Positions 8,202 through 17,210 of a stretch of 64,000 nucleotides of DNA are shown here, one piece after another. The stretch is from NCBI GenBank assembly GCA_018240785.1, contig JAFEFC010000024.1, positions 95,793-159,792 on the forward strand. The letters run 5' to 3'. Position 1 is the first letter of the stretch. The number at the start of each line of letters is the position of its first letter. Under the pieces are notes generated by a model. That model had not been told where the DNA came from. It made no database searches and saw nothing but the letters and a program-made list of their open reading frames with translations. Position numbers and translations under genes: made by a program. Origin of the DNA: Pseudomonadota bacterium (lineage in GTDB: Bacteria > Pseudomonadota > Gammaproteobacteria > Burkholderiales > Rhodocyclaceae).

Positions 8202-8999
8202 TCAGCGTGTCGCTGGTCGTCGTGTCGCGGCGGCGAGCATGAAAACACCAACCAGAATCATGGGCACACACAACCACTGCGCGGTGGACAAGCCCAGCCA
8301 CAAGGTGCCGAAAATGCCTGCGTCCGGCGTGCGGAAAAATTCTGCGATGAAGCGCAGGCCGCCGTAGCCGGCCAGGAAGGCTGCCGAAACGGCGCGCAGC
8401 GGACGCGGTTTCGCGGCGTAAAGCCACAGGATCACGAACAGCAGCAGGCCCTCCCCTGCAGCCTGGTAGAGCTGCGAAGGATGCCGCGGCACCGCGTCCA
8501 CCCACGGGAAAATCATCGCCCACGGCAGATCGCCCGCCACCGGACGGCCCCACAACTCCCCGTTGATGAAGTTGCCGATCCGTCCCGCCGCCAGCCCGGT
8601 GGGCACCAGCGGCGCGATGAAGTCGGTGATCTCCCAGAATCCCTTGCCGTGGCGCCGGCCATACAGCCACATCGCCACCAGCACGCCGAGGAATCCGCCA
8701 TGGAAGCTCATGCCGCCCTTCCAGACTGCGGCGATTTCCGCCGGATGGCGGAAGTAATAGCCCGGCTGGAAGAACAGCACTTCGCCGAGGCGGCCACCGA
8801 CGATCACGCCGATCACACCGTAGAACAGCAGATCGTCGATCATCGTCGCGTTCCAGCCGAGCTCGGGACGGCGGCGGGCATGCACGCGGCCGAGTACGAT
8901 GAACAGCACGAAGGCGACGAGGTACATGAGCCCGTACCAGCGTACCGAGACGGGGCCGATGGAAAGGGCGATGGGGTCGAACTGGGGATGGATCAGCAT
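8202..8999 (-). CDS. lgt: Prolipoprotein diacylglyceryl transferase
   Basis: A 265-residue polytopic inner-membrane enzyme that moves diacylglycerol from phosphatidylglycerol onto the lipobox cysteine of prolipoproteins. Visible signatures: [13 protein letters not shown], the Lgt motif [13 protein letters not shown], and [14 protein letters not shown], which matches the HPxQLY motif. About seven hydrophobic segments are evident. I chose the ATG at 8999 (MLIHPQFDP), which matches the usual Lgt N-terminus. The frame is open further upstream but that part overlaps the preceding gene in a non-conserved way. It follows the DUF480 gene by 19 bases. Confidence 0.96.
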   Translation of the reverse strand: MLIHPQFDPIALSIGPVSVRWYGLMYLVAFVLFIVLGRVHARRRPELGWNATMIDDLLFYGVIGVIVGGRLGEVLFFQPGYYFRHPAEIAAVWKGGMSFHGGFLGVLVAMWLYGRRHGKGFWEITDFIAPLVPTGLAAGRIGNFINGELWGRPVAGDLPWAMIFPWVDAVPRHPSQLYQAAGEGLLLFVILWLYAAKPRPLRAVSAAFLAGYGGLRFIAEFFRTPDAGIFGTLWLGLSTAQWLCVPMILVGVFMLAAATRRPATR

Positions 9000-9018
9000 C
9001 GGGCCGGGTGGGCTGGCG

Positions 9019-9723
9019 TCAGTTGAACTGCTGGCGGAAGGCGTCGAATTCGCTGCGCAGGGCGTCCAGGTCGCCGCGCAGGCGGGCGACTTCCTCCTCG
9101 AGTTCGGCGATGCGGTTGCGACCGGAAGCGCCGGCGGTGGTTCCACTCGCCTGCGCCTCGGCCATTTCCTCGAGCAGCGCGGTGCCGCCGAGCAGGTGCA
9201 TGTGGCGGATCTCCTTGGTACCGGGCGCGCGCGGCAGCGTCGCCACCATGGGCGGGAATTTCTCGGCGAGGTGCTCGAGCACCGACTCGACCGCGGCGAT
9301 GTCGTCGAAGCGGTGCAGGCGCTCGCAGCGCTGGCGTATCTCGCCCGCCGTCTGCGCGCCGCGCAGCATCAATGTGGCCAGCACGGCCTGCTCCGGCGGC
9401 GGCAGTGAATGGCGCACGCGCACCAGGTGTTCGTACTTGGCCACGCGCGCACCGGCCTGGTCGCGGCGCGACACCAGCTTGCGCGCCATGAGGCTGTCGA
9501 TGGCAGCCTGCGCCTCACTTTCGCTGATGGCCATCACCGGCTCGCGCGCGGTGAGCTGGTTGCTGCCGGTGACGATGGCGTTGATCGACAGCGGATAGGC
9601 GTCGGGCGTGACGAAGGCCTTCTCGATCAGCACGCCGAGAACGCGAAGCTCGATCGGGTCGAGGTCGAAGCCTTCGGCAGGGGTGTCCGGGGTCGTGGCG
9701 GGTGCGGCGTCGTGGGCTTCCAT
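9019..9723 (-). CDS. DUF480 (YceH-family) winged-helix protein
   Basis: A 234-residue YceH/DUF480 protein. Two winged-helix repeats are evident: [20 protein letters not shown] at about 21-40, then [20 protein letters not shown] at about 107-126. A C-terminal coiled coil follows ([20 protein letters not shown], about 203-222). Function is not established in the family. It is encoded just upstream of lgt and probably co-transcribed. The gene is divergent from ilvD, with about 137 bases between them. Confidence 0.88.
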   Translation of the reverse strand: MEAHDAAPATTPDTPAEGFDLDPIELRVLGVLIEKAFVTPDAYPLSINAIVTGSNQLTAREPVMAISESEAQAAIDSLMARKLVSRRDQAGARVAKYEHLVRVRHSLPPPEQAVLATLMLRGAQTAGEIRQRCERLHRFDDIAAVESVLEHLAEKFPPMVATLPRAPGTKEIRHMHLLGGTALLEEMAEAQASGTTAGASGRNRIAELEEEVARLRGDLDALRSEFDAFRQQFN

Positions 9724-9797
9724 GGTGGCTCCGGAGGGGATGGCTGACAGGGCAGGGATGATACGCAGGGCGGGGCTGTCCCTGCCACCGCGAGCGC

Positions 9798-9826
9798 GTG
9801 ACCGGTCGGACGCCCGGGGTTAGAAT
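9798..9826 (+). promoter_or_regulatory. Predicted ilvD promoter
   Basis: GTGACC at 9798-9803 and TAGAAT at 9821-9826 are separated by 17 bases and lie 35 bases before the ilvD start. This fits a sigma-70 promoter, with transcription starting near 9833. Confidence 0.5.
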
Positions 9827-9860
9827 CCAGAGCCTTCCCGCAGATTTCCCGGAGCGCCCC

Positions 9861-11711
9861 ATGCCCCAGTACCGTTCCCGCACCTCCACCGCCGGCCGCA
9901 ACATGGCGGGCGCCCGCGCCCTGTGGCGCGCCACCGGCATGAAGGATGGCGACTTCGAAAAGCCGATCATCGCGATCGCCAACAGCTTCACCCAGTTCGT
10001 GCCCGGTCATGTGCACCTGAAGGACCTCGGCCAGCTCGTCGCGCGCGAGATCGAGGCCGCCGGCGGCGTCGCCAAGGAATTCAACACCATCGCGGTCGAT
10101 GACGGCATCGCCATGGGCCACGGCGGCATGCTGTACTCGCTGCCCTCGCGCGAACTCATCGCCGACAGCGTCGAGTACATGGTGAATGCCCACACCGCCG
10201 ACGCGCTGGTGTGCATCTCGAACTGCGACAAGATCACCCCGGGCATGCTGATGGCCGCGATGCGCCTCAACATCCCGGCGATCTTCGTCTCAGGCGGGCC
10301 GATGGAAGCGGGCAAGGTGAAGTGGGAGGCCAAGGTCATCTCGCTCGACCTGGTCGATGCGATGGTCAAGGCCGCCGACAAGCACTGCTCGGACGAGGAG
10401 GTCGAGGCCATCGAGCGCTCCGCCTGCCCGACCTGCGGTTCGTGCTCGGGCATGTTCACCGCCAACTCGATGAACTGCCTCACCGAGGCGCTCGGCCTGT
10501 CGCTGCCCGGCAACGGCACCACGCTCGCCACCCACGCCGACCGCGAACGCCTGTTTCGCGAGGCCGGCCGCCGCATCGTCGGCCTCGCCAAGCGCTATTA
10601 CGAGCAGGACGACGCGTCCGTGCTGCCGCGCTCGATCGCCAGCTTCCGCGCCTTCGAGAACGCGATCAGTCTCGACGTGGCGATGGGCGGCTCGACCAAC
10701 ACCGTGCTGCACCTGCTCGCCGCCGCGCGCGAGGCCGGGGTCGACTTCACGATGAAGGACATCGACCGCATCAGCCGCCACGTGCCCTGCCTGTGCAAGG
10801 TGGCGCCGGCCATCGCCGACGTGCACATCGAGGACGTGCATCGTGCCGGCGGCATCATGTCCATCCTCGGCGAGCTCGACCGCGCCGGCCTGCTGCACAC
10901 CGACGTCCCCACCGTGCATAGCGCCAGCATGGGCGAGGCGCTCGACAAGTGGGACATCAAGCGCACGGCCGACGAGGCGGTGCACACCTTCTACCGCGCC
11001 GCGCCCGGTGGCGTGCCCACCCAGGTCGCCTTCAGCCAGGACCGGCGCTGGAAGGAGCTCGACACCGACCGCGTGCACGGCATCATCCGCGACAAGGCGC
11101 ACGCCTTCACCGCCGACGGCGGCCTCGCCGTGCTCTACGGCAACATCGCCGAGAAGGGCTGCATCGTGAAGACCGCCGGCGTGGACGAGTCCATCTGGAA
11201 GTTCACCGGCAAGGCGCGGGTCTACGAGAGCCAGGAGGACGCGGTCGAGGGCATCCTCGGCGAGCAGGTGCAGGCGGGCGACGTGGTGGTGATCCGCTAC
11301 GAAGGTCCCAAGGGCGGCCCCGGCATGCAGGAGATGCTGTACCCGACCTCCTACCTCAAGAGCCGCGGCCTCGGCGCCCAGTGCGCGCTGCTCACCGACG
11401 GCCGCTTCTCCGGCGGCACCTCGGGGCTGTCGATCGGCCACGCTTCACCGGAGGCGGCCTGCGGCGGTGCGATCGCGCTGGTCGAGGACGGCGACACCAT
11501 CGAGATCGACATCCCGAACCGTCGCATCCACCTCGCCATCGACGACGCCGAACTGGCCCGCCGCCGTGCCGCGATGGAGGCGAAGGGGGCTGCAGCGTGG
11601 AAGCCGGTCAAGCGCGAGCGCCTCGTCTCGGCCGCGCTGCAGGCCTACGCTGCGCTCACCACCTCGGCCGACACCGGCGCGGTGCGCGACGTCACCCAGG
11701 TCCAGCGCTGA
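9861..11711 (+). CDS. ilvD: Dihydroxy-acid dehydratase
   Basis: A 616-residue dehydratase, the same length as E. coli IlvD. It converts 2,3-dihydroxy-isovalerate or -methylvalerate to the 2-keto acids of valine and isoleucine synthesis. Iron-sulfur and family signatures are evident: [15 protein letters not shown], then [18 protein letters not shown], and the C-terminal [21 protein letters not shown] chose the ATG at 9861 ([15 protein letters not shown]), the conserved start. The gene stands alone, divergent from the DUF480 gene and followed by the cell-division pair. Confidence 0.97.
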   Translation: MPQYRSRTSTAGRNMAGARALWRATGMKDGDFEKPIIAIANSFTQFVPGHVHLKDLGQLVAREIEAAGGVAKEFNTIAVDDGIAMGHGGMLYSLPSRELIADSVEYMVNAHTADALVCISNCDKITPGMLMAAMRLNIPAIFVSGGPMEAGKVKWEAKVISLDLVDAMVKAADKHCSDEEVEAIERSACPTCGSCSGMFTANSMNCLTEALGLSLPGNGTTLATHADRERLFREAGRRIVGLAKRYYEQDDASVLPRSIASFRAFENAISLDVAMGGSTNTVLHLLAAAREAGVDFTMKDIDRISRHVPCLCKVAPAIADVHIEDVHRAGGIMSILGELDRAGLLHTDVPTVHSASMGEALDKWDIKRTADEAVHTFYRAAPGGVPTQVAFSQDRRWKELDTDRVHGIIRDKAHAFTADGGLAVLYGNIAEKGCIVKTAGVDESIWKFTGKARVYESQEDAVEGILGEQVQAGDVVVIRYEGPKGGPGMQEMLYPTSYLKSRGLGAQCALLTDGRFSGGTSGLSIGHASPEAACGGAIALVEDGDTIEIDIPNRRIHLAIDDAELARRRAAMEAKGAAAWKPVKRERLVSAALQAYAALTTSADTGAVRDVTQVQR

Positions 11712-11809
11712 GGCACGGCGACCCACCGGTGCGGCAGGCCCGCGCCGGTGGGCAAGGCACTTCCGGCGGCATATTGACCGCTTCTCTTACCCCCTTCTAC
11801 CATCAACGC

Positions 11810-12004
11810 ATGGATGCCGAACTCAACCAGCTTGAAGCCCAGCTCGAGCAACTCATCAGCCTTCACGGCGCGCTCAGGGCGGAAAACCTGTCGCTGCGCG
11901 CCCGCCTCGTGAAGCTCGAAGCCGAAAACCACCAACTGTCCGAAAAGGTGCGGCGTGCCGCCGAGCGCCTGGAGGCGGTGCTGAACAAACTGCCGGAGGC
12001 CTGA
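11810..12004 (+). CDS. Short coiled-coil protein (TIGR02449/ZapB-like)
   Basis: A 64-residue, almost wholly helical protein with a leucine heptad pattern (LNQLEAQLEQLISLHGALRA, then LSLRARLVKLEAENHQLSEK). It resembles the small ZapB-like/TIGR02449 proteins encoded immediately upstream of zapA in many beta- and gammaproteobacteria. ZapB-type proteins work with ZapA at the FtsZ ring; that role here is inference from position and coiled-coil form. It ends 4 bases before zapA begins. Confidence 0.85.
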   Translation: MDAELNQLEAQLEQLISLHGALRAENLSLRARLVKLEAENHQLSEKVRRAAERLEAVLNKLPEA

Positions 12005-12008
12005 GCAC

Positions 12009-12311
12009 GTGGCGACCGATTACCTCGACATCGTTTTGCTGGGCAAGGAATACCGCGTGTCCTGCACGCCGGAGAACAAGGAGGCGCTGCGGTCCGCGGT
12101 GTCTTATGTGGATGGAAAGCTCGTCGAACTGGCGGACAAGACGCATGCATCGGGCGAGCGTCTCGCGGTCATGACGGCGCTCAACATCGCCCATGAATTC
12201 CTCATGTACCAGCGCAGCGGCGGGTTTGACATGGCAGGCGCGAAGCGTAGAATCGGACTCATGAAAGCGCGCCTCGACGGGGTGCTGGCCCAGCAGGAAA
12301 AACTCTTCTGA
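12009..12311 (+). CDS. zapA: Cell division protein ZapA
   Basis: A 100-residue ZapA, which bundles FtsZ filaments at the division ring. The N-terminal domain (DIVLLGKEYRVSCTPENKEA) and the helical tail are typical, and the length is normal. Translation starts at GTG 12009, 4 bases after the coiled-coil gene. The 6S RNA gene lies just downstream, the classical zapA-ssrS arrangement. Confidence 0.95.
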   Translation: MATDYLDIVLLGKEYRVSCTPENKEALRSAVSYVDGKLVELADKTHASGERLAVMTALNIAHEFLMYQRSGGFDMAGAKRRIGLMKARLDGVLAQQEKLF

Positions 12312-12337
12312 GGGCCAGCCCGAGGCGACAAAGGTCA

Positions 12338-12517
12338 ATCCCCTGCAGTGTTCGTTGAAGCCGTAGATTCCTTGAACCAATAGTCGAAAGACTTGGTTGC
12401 CTACCATGGATGCCGCGGTGTGCATGCCCCTCGCGGGTGAGCCTTAAGCGGAAGGAAAGCGACCTCCCTGAACCCCAGGTTCAGGATGCCCGGTGGAAAC
12501 GGCACAGGCGGGGGGCC
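12338..12517 (+). ncRNA. ssrS: 6S RNA
   Basis: An approximately 180-base RNA that binds sigma-70 RNA polymerase in stationary phase. It lies immediately after zapA, the conserved genomic position. Direct similarity to E. coli 6S is visible: the terminal-loop side GTGTGCATGCCCCTCGCGGG, then GTGAGCCTTAAG, and the small bubble hairpin CCTGAACCCCAGGTTCAGG. The ends can pair (CCCCTGCAGTG near 12340 with CACAGGCGGGG near 12504-12514) to close the long rod. Exact termini are estimated from this pairing. A covariance-model search would settle the boundaries. Confidence 0.88.
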
Positions 12518-12528
12518 ATTCATGAAGC

Positions 12529-12550
12529 GCGGCGAAAGCCGCGTTTTTTC
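12529..12550 (+). terminator. Rho-independent terminator after 6S RNA
   Basis: A perfect 6-base-pair stem CGCGGC / GCCGCG with a GAAA tetraloop, followed directly by six T residues (12545-12550). It ends the zapA-6S region and precedes the permease gene. Confidence 0.88.
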
Positions 12551-12598
12551 TTTGGTGCGCCCGGCAGGGTGCACCGCTTCGTGGAGTGTCTGCAGGGC

Positions 12599-13405
12599 AT
12601 GGATTTGAACGTGTGGTGGCTGGCCTACCCGGTGCTCGGTGCCGTGGTGGGCTTTTTTGCCGGGCTGCTCGGCGTGGGGGGCGGAGGCATCATGGTGCCG
12701 TTGCTGACCACCCTGTTCGTCGCCCAGGGCTTCCCGTTCGACCAGGTCGTGCATATGGCGCTGGGCACGTCCATGGCCGGCATCGTGCTCACGTCGATGT
12801 CCAGCCTGCGCGCTCATCATCAGCATGGCGCGGTGCGCTGGGACATCGTCATGGGCATCACGCCCGGCATCCTGCTGGGCACCTTTTGCGGCACGTTCAT
12901 CGCTTCGCGCATCGACACTCTGCCGCTGGCGATATTCTTCGTCGCGTTCATGGGCTACGTGTCGCTGCAGATGCTGATCAACGTCAAGCCCAAGCCTTCG
13001 CGTGAAGTTCCCGGCCTCGTCGGGCTGAGCGCCGCCGGCGCAGGGATCGGCGGCGTGTCGGCGCTGGTGGCGATCGGCGGCGGTTCGCTGTCGGTGCCGT
13101 TCATGACCTGGTGCAACGTCAAGATGCAGCACGCCATCGGCACCTCCTCGGCCATCGGCCTGCCGATCGCGGTGGCGGGCACCGTCGGCTACATGATCAA
13201 CGGCTGGAGCGCGCCGGGGATGCCGCCCTACACGCTGGGTTACATCTATCTGCCCGCGCTGGTGCTGGTGAGCGCGGTGAGCATGGCGATGGCACCGGTC
13301 GGCGCCCGGCTGGCGCACAAGCTTCCGGTTCCGGTGCTGAAGAAGATCTTCGCCGGTGTCCTGATCTCGCTGTCGCTCAAGATGCTGCACAGCCTGCTCG
13401 GCTGA
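12599..13405 (+). CDS. TauE/SafE-family membrane permease
   Basis: A 268-residue polytopic protein of the sulfite exporter TauE/SafE family (DUF81). It has about eight hydrophobic segments. The two-fold repeat is marked by glycine-rich stretches, GLLGVGGGGIMVPLLTTLF near the N-terminus and ALVAIGGGSLSVPFMTW in the second half. Family members export sulfite, sulfoacetate or related anions; the substrate here is unknown. I chose the ATG at 12599, which has a CAGGG ribosome site. The longer open frame upstream runs back through the terminator and 6S RNA and is not coding. Confidence 0.9.
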   Translation: MDLNVWWLAYPVLGAVVGFFAGLLGVGGGGIMVPLLTTLFVAQGFPFDQVVHMALGTSMAGIVLTSMSSLRAHHQHGAVRWDIVMGITPGILLGTFCGTFIASRIDTLPLAIFFVAFMGYVSLQMLINVKPKPSREVPGLVGLSAAGAGIGGVSALVAIGGGSLSVPFMTWCNVKMQHAIGTSSAIGLPIAVAGTVGYMINGWSAPGMPPYTLGYIYLPALVLVSAVSMAMAPVGARLAHKLPVPVLKKIFAGVLISLSLKMLHSLLG

Positions 13406-13430
13406 GTCCTCGTCGGCAGTCTGCAAGCGA

Positions 13431-13462
13431 GCTCATGACTGGATATAATTCCAGTCATGAGC
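13431..13462 (+). promoter_or_regulatory. Perfect 13-bp inverted repeat around TATAAT, overlapping helicase start
   Basis: The arms GCTCATGACTGGA (13431-13443) and TCCAGTCATGAGC (13450-13462) are exact reverse complements and bracket a consensus TATAAT (13444-13449). The helicase ATG (13457-13459) lies in the right arm, 7 bases after TATAAT, and no ribosome site precedes it. If TATAAT is the -10 box, the transcript would be leaderless and the palindrome would be an operator covering it. Confidence 0.6.
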
Positions 13463-15607
13463 GCCTCCAACCTCCTGCCCGATCCGCCGTCTGCCGATCG
13501 CCTCCCCGCCTGTGATGGCGCCGACCCGGTGCCCTGGCTGGCGCGGCTCAATGCGGCGCAGCGCGAGGCGGTGGAATATGGTGCGGACGAGGGACGGGGC
13601 GAGCATGCGGGCGGGCCGCTGCTGGTGATCGCCGGCGCGGGCTCGGGCAAGACCAGCACACTCGCGCACCGTGTCGCCTGGCTGATCGCTGGCGGCGCCG
13701 ATCCTGCCCGCATCCTGCTGCTGACCTTCTCGCGCCGTGCAGCCGAGGAAATGGGGCGCCGCGTGCAGCGCATCCTCGGCGAGCTCGCGGCGGCGCAACC
13801 CTGGCTCGGCGGCGCGACGCTTGCCTGGTCGGGCACCTTTCACGGCGTGGGCGCACGGCTGTTGCGCGAGTACGCCGGCCGCATCGGGCTCGATCCGGCG
13901 TTCACCATCCACGACCGCGAGGATTCCGCCGACCTGCTGAACCTGGTCCGGCACGACCAGGGCTTGTCGGCGAAGAGCCGGCGCTTCCCGCTCAAGGGCA
14001 CCTGCCTGGCAATCTACTCCGCCGCGGTGAACACACGCGCGCCGCTGGCCGAAGTGCTGCAGGCCTCCTTTCCATGGTGCGCCGAGTGGGAAAGCGAGCT
14101 GAAGCAGTTGTTCCGCGCCTATGTCGAGGCCAAGCAGGCGCAGCAGGTGCTCGATTACGACGACCTGCTGCTGTACTGGTCGCAGATGATGGCCGAGCCG
14201 GCGCTGGCGCAGGAGGTAGGCGCGCTGTTCGAGCACGTGCTGGTCGACGAGTACCAGGACACCAACCACCTGCAGGCGGCCATCCTGCTGGCGATGAAAC
14301 CCGATGGCCGCGGCCTGACCGTGGTCGGTGACGATGCGCAGGCGATCTACGCCTTCCGCGGCGCCACGGTGCGCAACATCCTGGATTTTCCTGCCGCGTT
14401 CGAGCCGCCGGTGCGGGTGGTGACGCTGGAGCGCAACTACCGCTCGACGCAGCCCATCCTCGCCGCGGCCAATGCGGTGATCGGGCTTGCCGCCGAGCGC
14501 TACGCAAAGGACCTGTGGTCGGATCGCGAATCCTCCCGGCTCCCGCGCCTGGTGTCGGTGAAGGATGATGCCGACCAGGCCGCCTTCGTCGTCGACCAGG
14601 CGCTGGCGCGGCGCGAGGACGGGCTCAAGCTCAGGCAGCAGGCGGTGCTGTTCCGCGCTTCCAGCCACAGCGCGCGGCTGGAGATGGAGCTGACGCGGCG
14701 CAACATCCCCTTCGTGAAGTTCGGCGGGCTCAAGTTCCTCGAAGCGGCGCACGTCAAGGATGTGCTCGCGCTGCTGCGCTGGGCGGAAAATCCGCGCGAT
14801 CGCATCTCGGGCTTCCGCGCCATCCAGTTGCTGGCCGGCATCGGCCCGAAGACCGCCGGCCGCGTGCTCGACAACGTCTGTGCCGTGCCCGAGGGCTGTG
14901 CGCTGCTCGCCGAGCAGCCGGTGCCGGAGGTGGCGCGCGAAGGCTGGGAAGGGTTCGCCGCGCTCGTGGACCGCCTAGCCGGTCGCGGCGCTGGCGGCGC
15001 TGCGCCGTGGCCGGCGGAGTTCGAGCTTGCCTGCCGCTGGTATGAGGCGCAGATGCCGCGCCTGTATGAGGACGCCGCGGTGCGCCTGCTCGATATCCAG
15101 CAACTCGCCCGCATTGCCGCCAGCTATCCGAGCCGTCAGCGCTTCCTCACCGAACTCACGCTGGATCCGCCCAGTGCCACCAGCGATGAAGCCGGCACCC
15201 CGCTGCTCGACGAGGACTACCTGATCCTGTCCACGATGCATTCGGCCAAGGGCCAGGAATGGAGCGCGGTGAGCGTGCTGAACGTGGTGGATGGCTGCAT
15301 CCCGTCCGACATCGCCACCCGCAATGCCGCCGAGATCGAGGAGGAGCGCCGTCTGCTGTACGTGGCGATGACGCGGGCGAAGGACCAGCTCGACCTCATC
15401 GTGCCGCAGCGCTTCTACGTGACGCAGCAGCAGGGCCTGGGCGACCGCCATGTGTACGCCGGACGCAGCCGCTTCATTCCCAACCGGCTGCTCGGGCATT
15501 TCGAACAGGCGAGCTGGCCACCGCCCCCGCCCGAACTGCGCGGCTCGCCCGCCTCCCGCCAGGCCGCGGTCGATCTCGCGGCGAAGATGCGGAACATGTG
15601 GTCCTGA
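13457..15607 (+). CDS. UvrD/Rep-type superfamily 1 ATP-dependent DNA helicase
   Basis: A 716-residue SF1A helicase. Motifs in order: Q-motif region (LNAAQREAVEYG); Walker A AGAGSGKTSTLAH (about 60-72); motif Ia LTFSRRAAEEM; motif II VDEYQDTN; motif III VGDDAQAIYAFRGA; motif IV ERNYRSTQPI; motif V STMHSAKGQEWSAVSVLNV; motif VI EERRLLYVAMTRAK. It is close to UvrD/Rep/PcrA, but the tail does not let me choose among them, so I give no symbol. Start context is odd: no ribosome site, and the ATG sits in a perfect inverted repeat. It ends 27 bases before the converging cytochrome operon. Confidence 0.92.
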   Translation: MSASNLLPDPPSADRLPACDGADPVPWLARLNAAQREAVEYGADEGRGEHAGGPLLVIAGAGSGKTSTLAHRVAWLIAGGADPARILLLTFSRRAAEEMGRRVQRILGELAAAQPWLGGATLAWSGTFHGVGARLLREYAGRIGLDPAFTIHDREDSADLLNLVRHDQGLSAKSRRFPLKGTCLAIYSAAVNTRAPLAEVLQASFPWCAEWESELKQLFRAYVEAKQAQQVLDYDDLLLYWSQMMAEPALAQEVGALFEHVLVDEYQDTNHLQAAILLAMKPDGRGLTVVGDDAQAIYAFRGATVRNILDFPAAFEPPVRVVTLERNYRSTQPILAAANAVIGLAAERYAKDLWSDRESSRLPRLVSVKDDADQAAFVVDQALARREDGLKLRQQAVLFRASSHSARLEMELTRRNIPFVKFGGLKFLEAAHVKDVLALLRWAENPRDRISGFRAIQLLAGIGPKTAGRVLDNVCAVPEGCALLAEQPVPEVAREGWEGFAALVDRLAGRGAGGAAPWPAEFELACRWYEAQMPRLYEDAAVRLLDIQQLARIAASYPSRQRFLTELTLDPPSATSDEAGTPLLDEDYLILSTMHSAKGQEWSAVSVLNVVDGCIPSDIATRNAAEIEEERRLLYVAMTRAKDQLDLIVPQRFYVTQQQGLGDRHVYAGRSRFIPNRLLGHFEQASWPPPPPELRGSPASRQAAVDLAAKMRNMWS

Positions 15608-15634
15608 GCCCGCGGCCACTGTTCGCCTGCCGCG

Positions 15635-17116
15635 TCACAGCGTCTTCAGGTACTCGAGCAACGCTTCCTTGTCGGCCGGCGGCAGATCGGTGCCGAACGC
15701 GTGTCCCTCGTTGCCGCCACCCTTCGCGCTCGTATCGTGACGGGTGCCGATGCGCTCCGCTTCCGCGCCGCTGGTGATGAAGCCGACCTTGACCGGGTCG
15801 TACACGTCGTAGCCGCGCCAGAAGACGGTCGGGCGCCGTGATGGCGGTTCGAGCAGATCCTGCAGGGTGGGCACCGAGCCGTTGTGCAGGTAGGGCGCGC
15901 GCAGCCAGATGCCGTCGAGGAAGGCGGCGACGTAGCCGGTGAGCGGCGCCTCGACCAGGCCCGGGCGCTCGATGCCCATGTCGCGCACGACCTTGTTCGC
16001 CTCGCGCGCGGCTTTCTCGTTCCAGGTGTCGATGCGATCGCGGCTGGTGCCGACCTCGGCCAGCGGCACGACGGTGCCGGTGCGTGCCGAGGCGTGGCAG
16101 GCGGCGCAGGTGGCGTCGAACACCGCCTTGCCGCGCGCGGCCTTTTCCGCGTCGATCGGAAACGGATACTTCGGCGCGCGCTTGGCGCTGACGTAGTCCT
16201 GGATCCAGCGCACCTGGCCGAGGAATTCGTCGTTGTTCTTCGGCGGCGCGCCCAGCAGGCCGAGTGCGGAGTCGATGATCACCGAGTAGGGATCGTGGCT
16301 GTCGCCGGCGAAGTTCATGCGCATGCCCTGCTCGGGCTTGTACTTGCCCAGGTTCCAGATCGACGGCATGTCGGTGGGGCCCAGGCTGTCATCCATCGGC
16401 CAGCGGATCATGAAGTACTTGGTCAGGTTCATCGCGTCGTCGCGGCCGCGCCCCCAGGGCGGGAAGTCGGTGCGGTACAGCCAGGCGAACTGCTGCTCGC
16501 GCTCGAGCAGGCGCTTCTTCGTGATGGGGATGATCAGGAAGCGGTAGATCACCCGGTCGATGAAGGACAGGTCGGTGACCAGGCGGATTTCGGCCATCAG
16601 GTTGTCGGCGTTGAAGCGCGGGTCCTTCGCGCAATCGACCAGGAAGCGGAAGAAGGCCCACAGGTTCAGCGTGTGGTTGGGCCCGGTGGGCACGAACACC
16701 GGTGCCGCGTCGGGCGCGGTGCGGTAGCTGGCGACGTGGCAGGAGGCACAGTTGTTGGCGACGCGCGGAAAGCCCACCACCTTCTTCGAAAAGCCGGCCG
16801 GCAGTTCCTGGCCTTCCTCCCACACCACGCCGAACGACGCGTAGCCGCCCGGACCGGGCAGCAGGTCGGGAAACACGCGCGGCAGCACGTAGAAGATCCA
16901 GTACGGGATGCCGGCGTCGCGCTCGGCGCCGATCGAGCCGTACTTGAAGCGCATGTCGGGATCGTTCGTGATCCATTCTGGCTGCGGTTCCTCGCGGAAG
17001 AACTTGTACCAGGCGAAGGCGCCGCCGGCCGCGCCCAGCGCGAGCAGCAGCGCGAGGACAAGCAACAGACTCCGGCCGCGCTGGTGTGTGCCGACGGTGA
17101 GAGGGTTGCGTTTCAT
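15635..17116 (-). CDS. Di-heme c-type cytochrome, RoxA/MauG-like (last gene of cytochrome operon)
   Basis: A 493-residue protein with an N-terminal membrane anchor (about 16-37). Two heme-attachment motifs are visible, CASCH (123-127) and CAACH (337-341). Near 403-418 is GIWLRAPYLHNGSVPTL, the signature shared by RoxA-type rubber oxygenases and relatives of the di-heme MauG/cytochrome c peroxidase group; its His411 is a candidate axial ligand. The protein ends with GHAFGTDLPPADKEALLEYL. It is clearly paralogous to the next gene upstream, with matching N-terminal region (FKYGSIGAERDAGIPYWI) and C-terminus. Substrate unknown; peroxidase, oxygenase or electron-transfer roles all fit. Confidence 0.88.
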   Translation of the reverse strand: MKRNPLTVGTHQRGRSLLLVLALLLALGAAGGAFAWYKFFREEPQPEWITNDPDMRFKYGSIGAERDAGIPYWIFYVLPRVFPDLLPGPGGYASFGVVWEEGQELPAGFSKKVVGFPRVANNCASCHVASYRTAPDAAPVFVPTGPNHTLNLWAFFRFLVDCAKDPRFNADNLMAEIRLVTDLSFIDRVIYRFLIIPITKKRLLEREQQFAWLYRTDFPPWGRGRDDAMNLTKYFMIRWPMDDSLGPTDMPSIWNLGKYKPEQGMRMNFAGDSHDPYSVIIDSALGLLGAPPKNNDEFLGQVRWIQDYVSAKRAPKYPFPIDAEKAARGKAVFDATCAACHASARTGTVVPLAEVGTSRDRIDTWNEKAAREANKVVRDMGIERPGLVEAPLTGYVAAFLDGIWLRAPYLHNGSVPTLQDLLEPPSRRPTVFWRGYDVYDPVKVGFITSGAEAERIGTRHDTSAKGGGNEGHAFGTDLPPADKEALLEYLKTL

Positions 17117-17210
17117 GGCTTGTTTGCTCCCGGGATTGGGCCGGCGGCGTCGATCGGGATGCGGGGCTGCTGTTCGCAACCCGCGTGCACCCGTGCGGCG
17201 AGGGGCGCGG

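Noticed and set aside
13431-13462. LexA/SOS box for the helicase
   Set aside because: The palindrome does not contain the betaproteobacterial/E. coli-type CTGT-N8-ACAG pattern, so SOS control is not supported.
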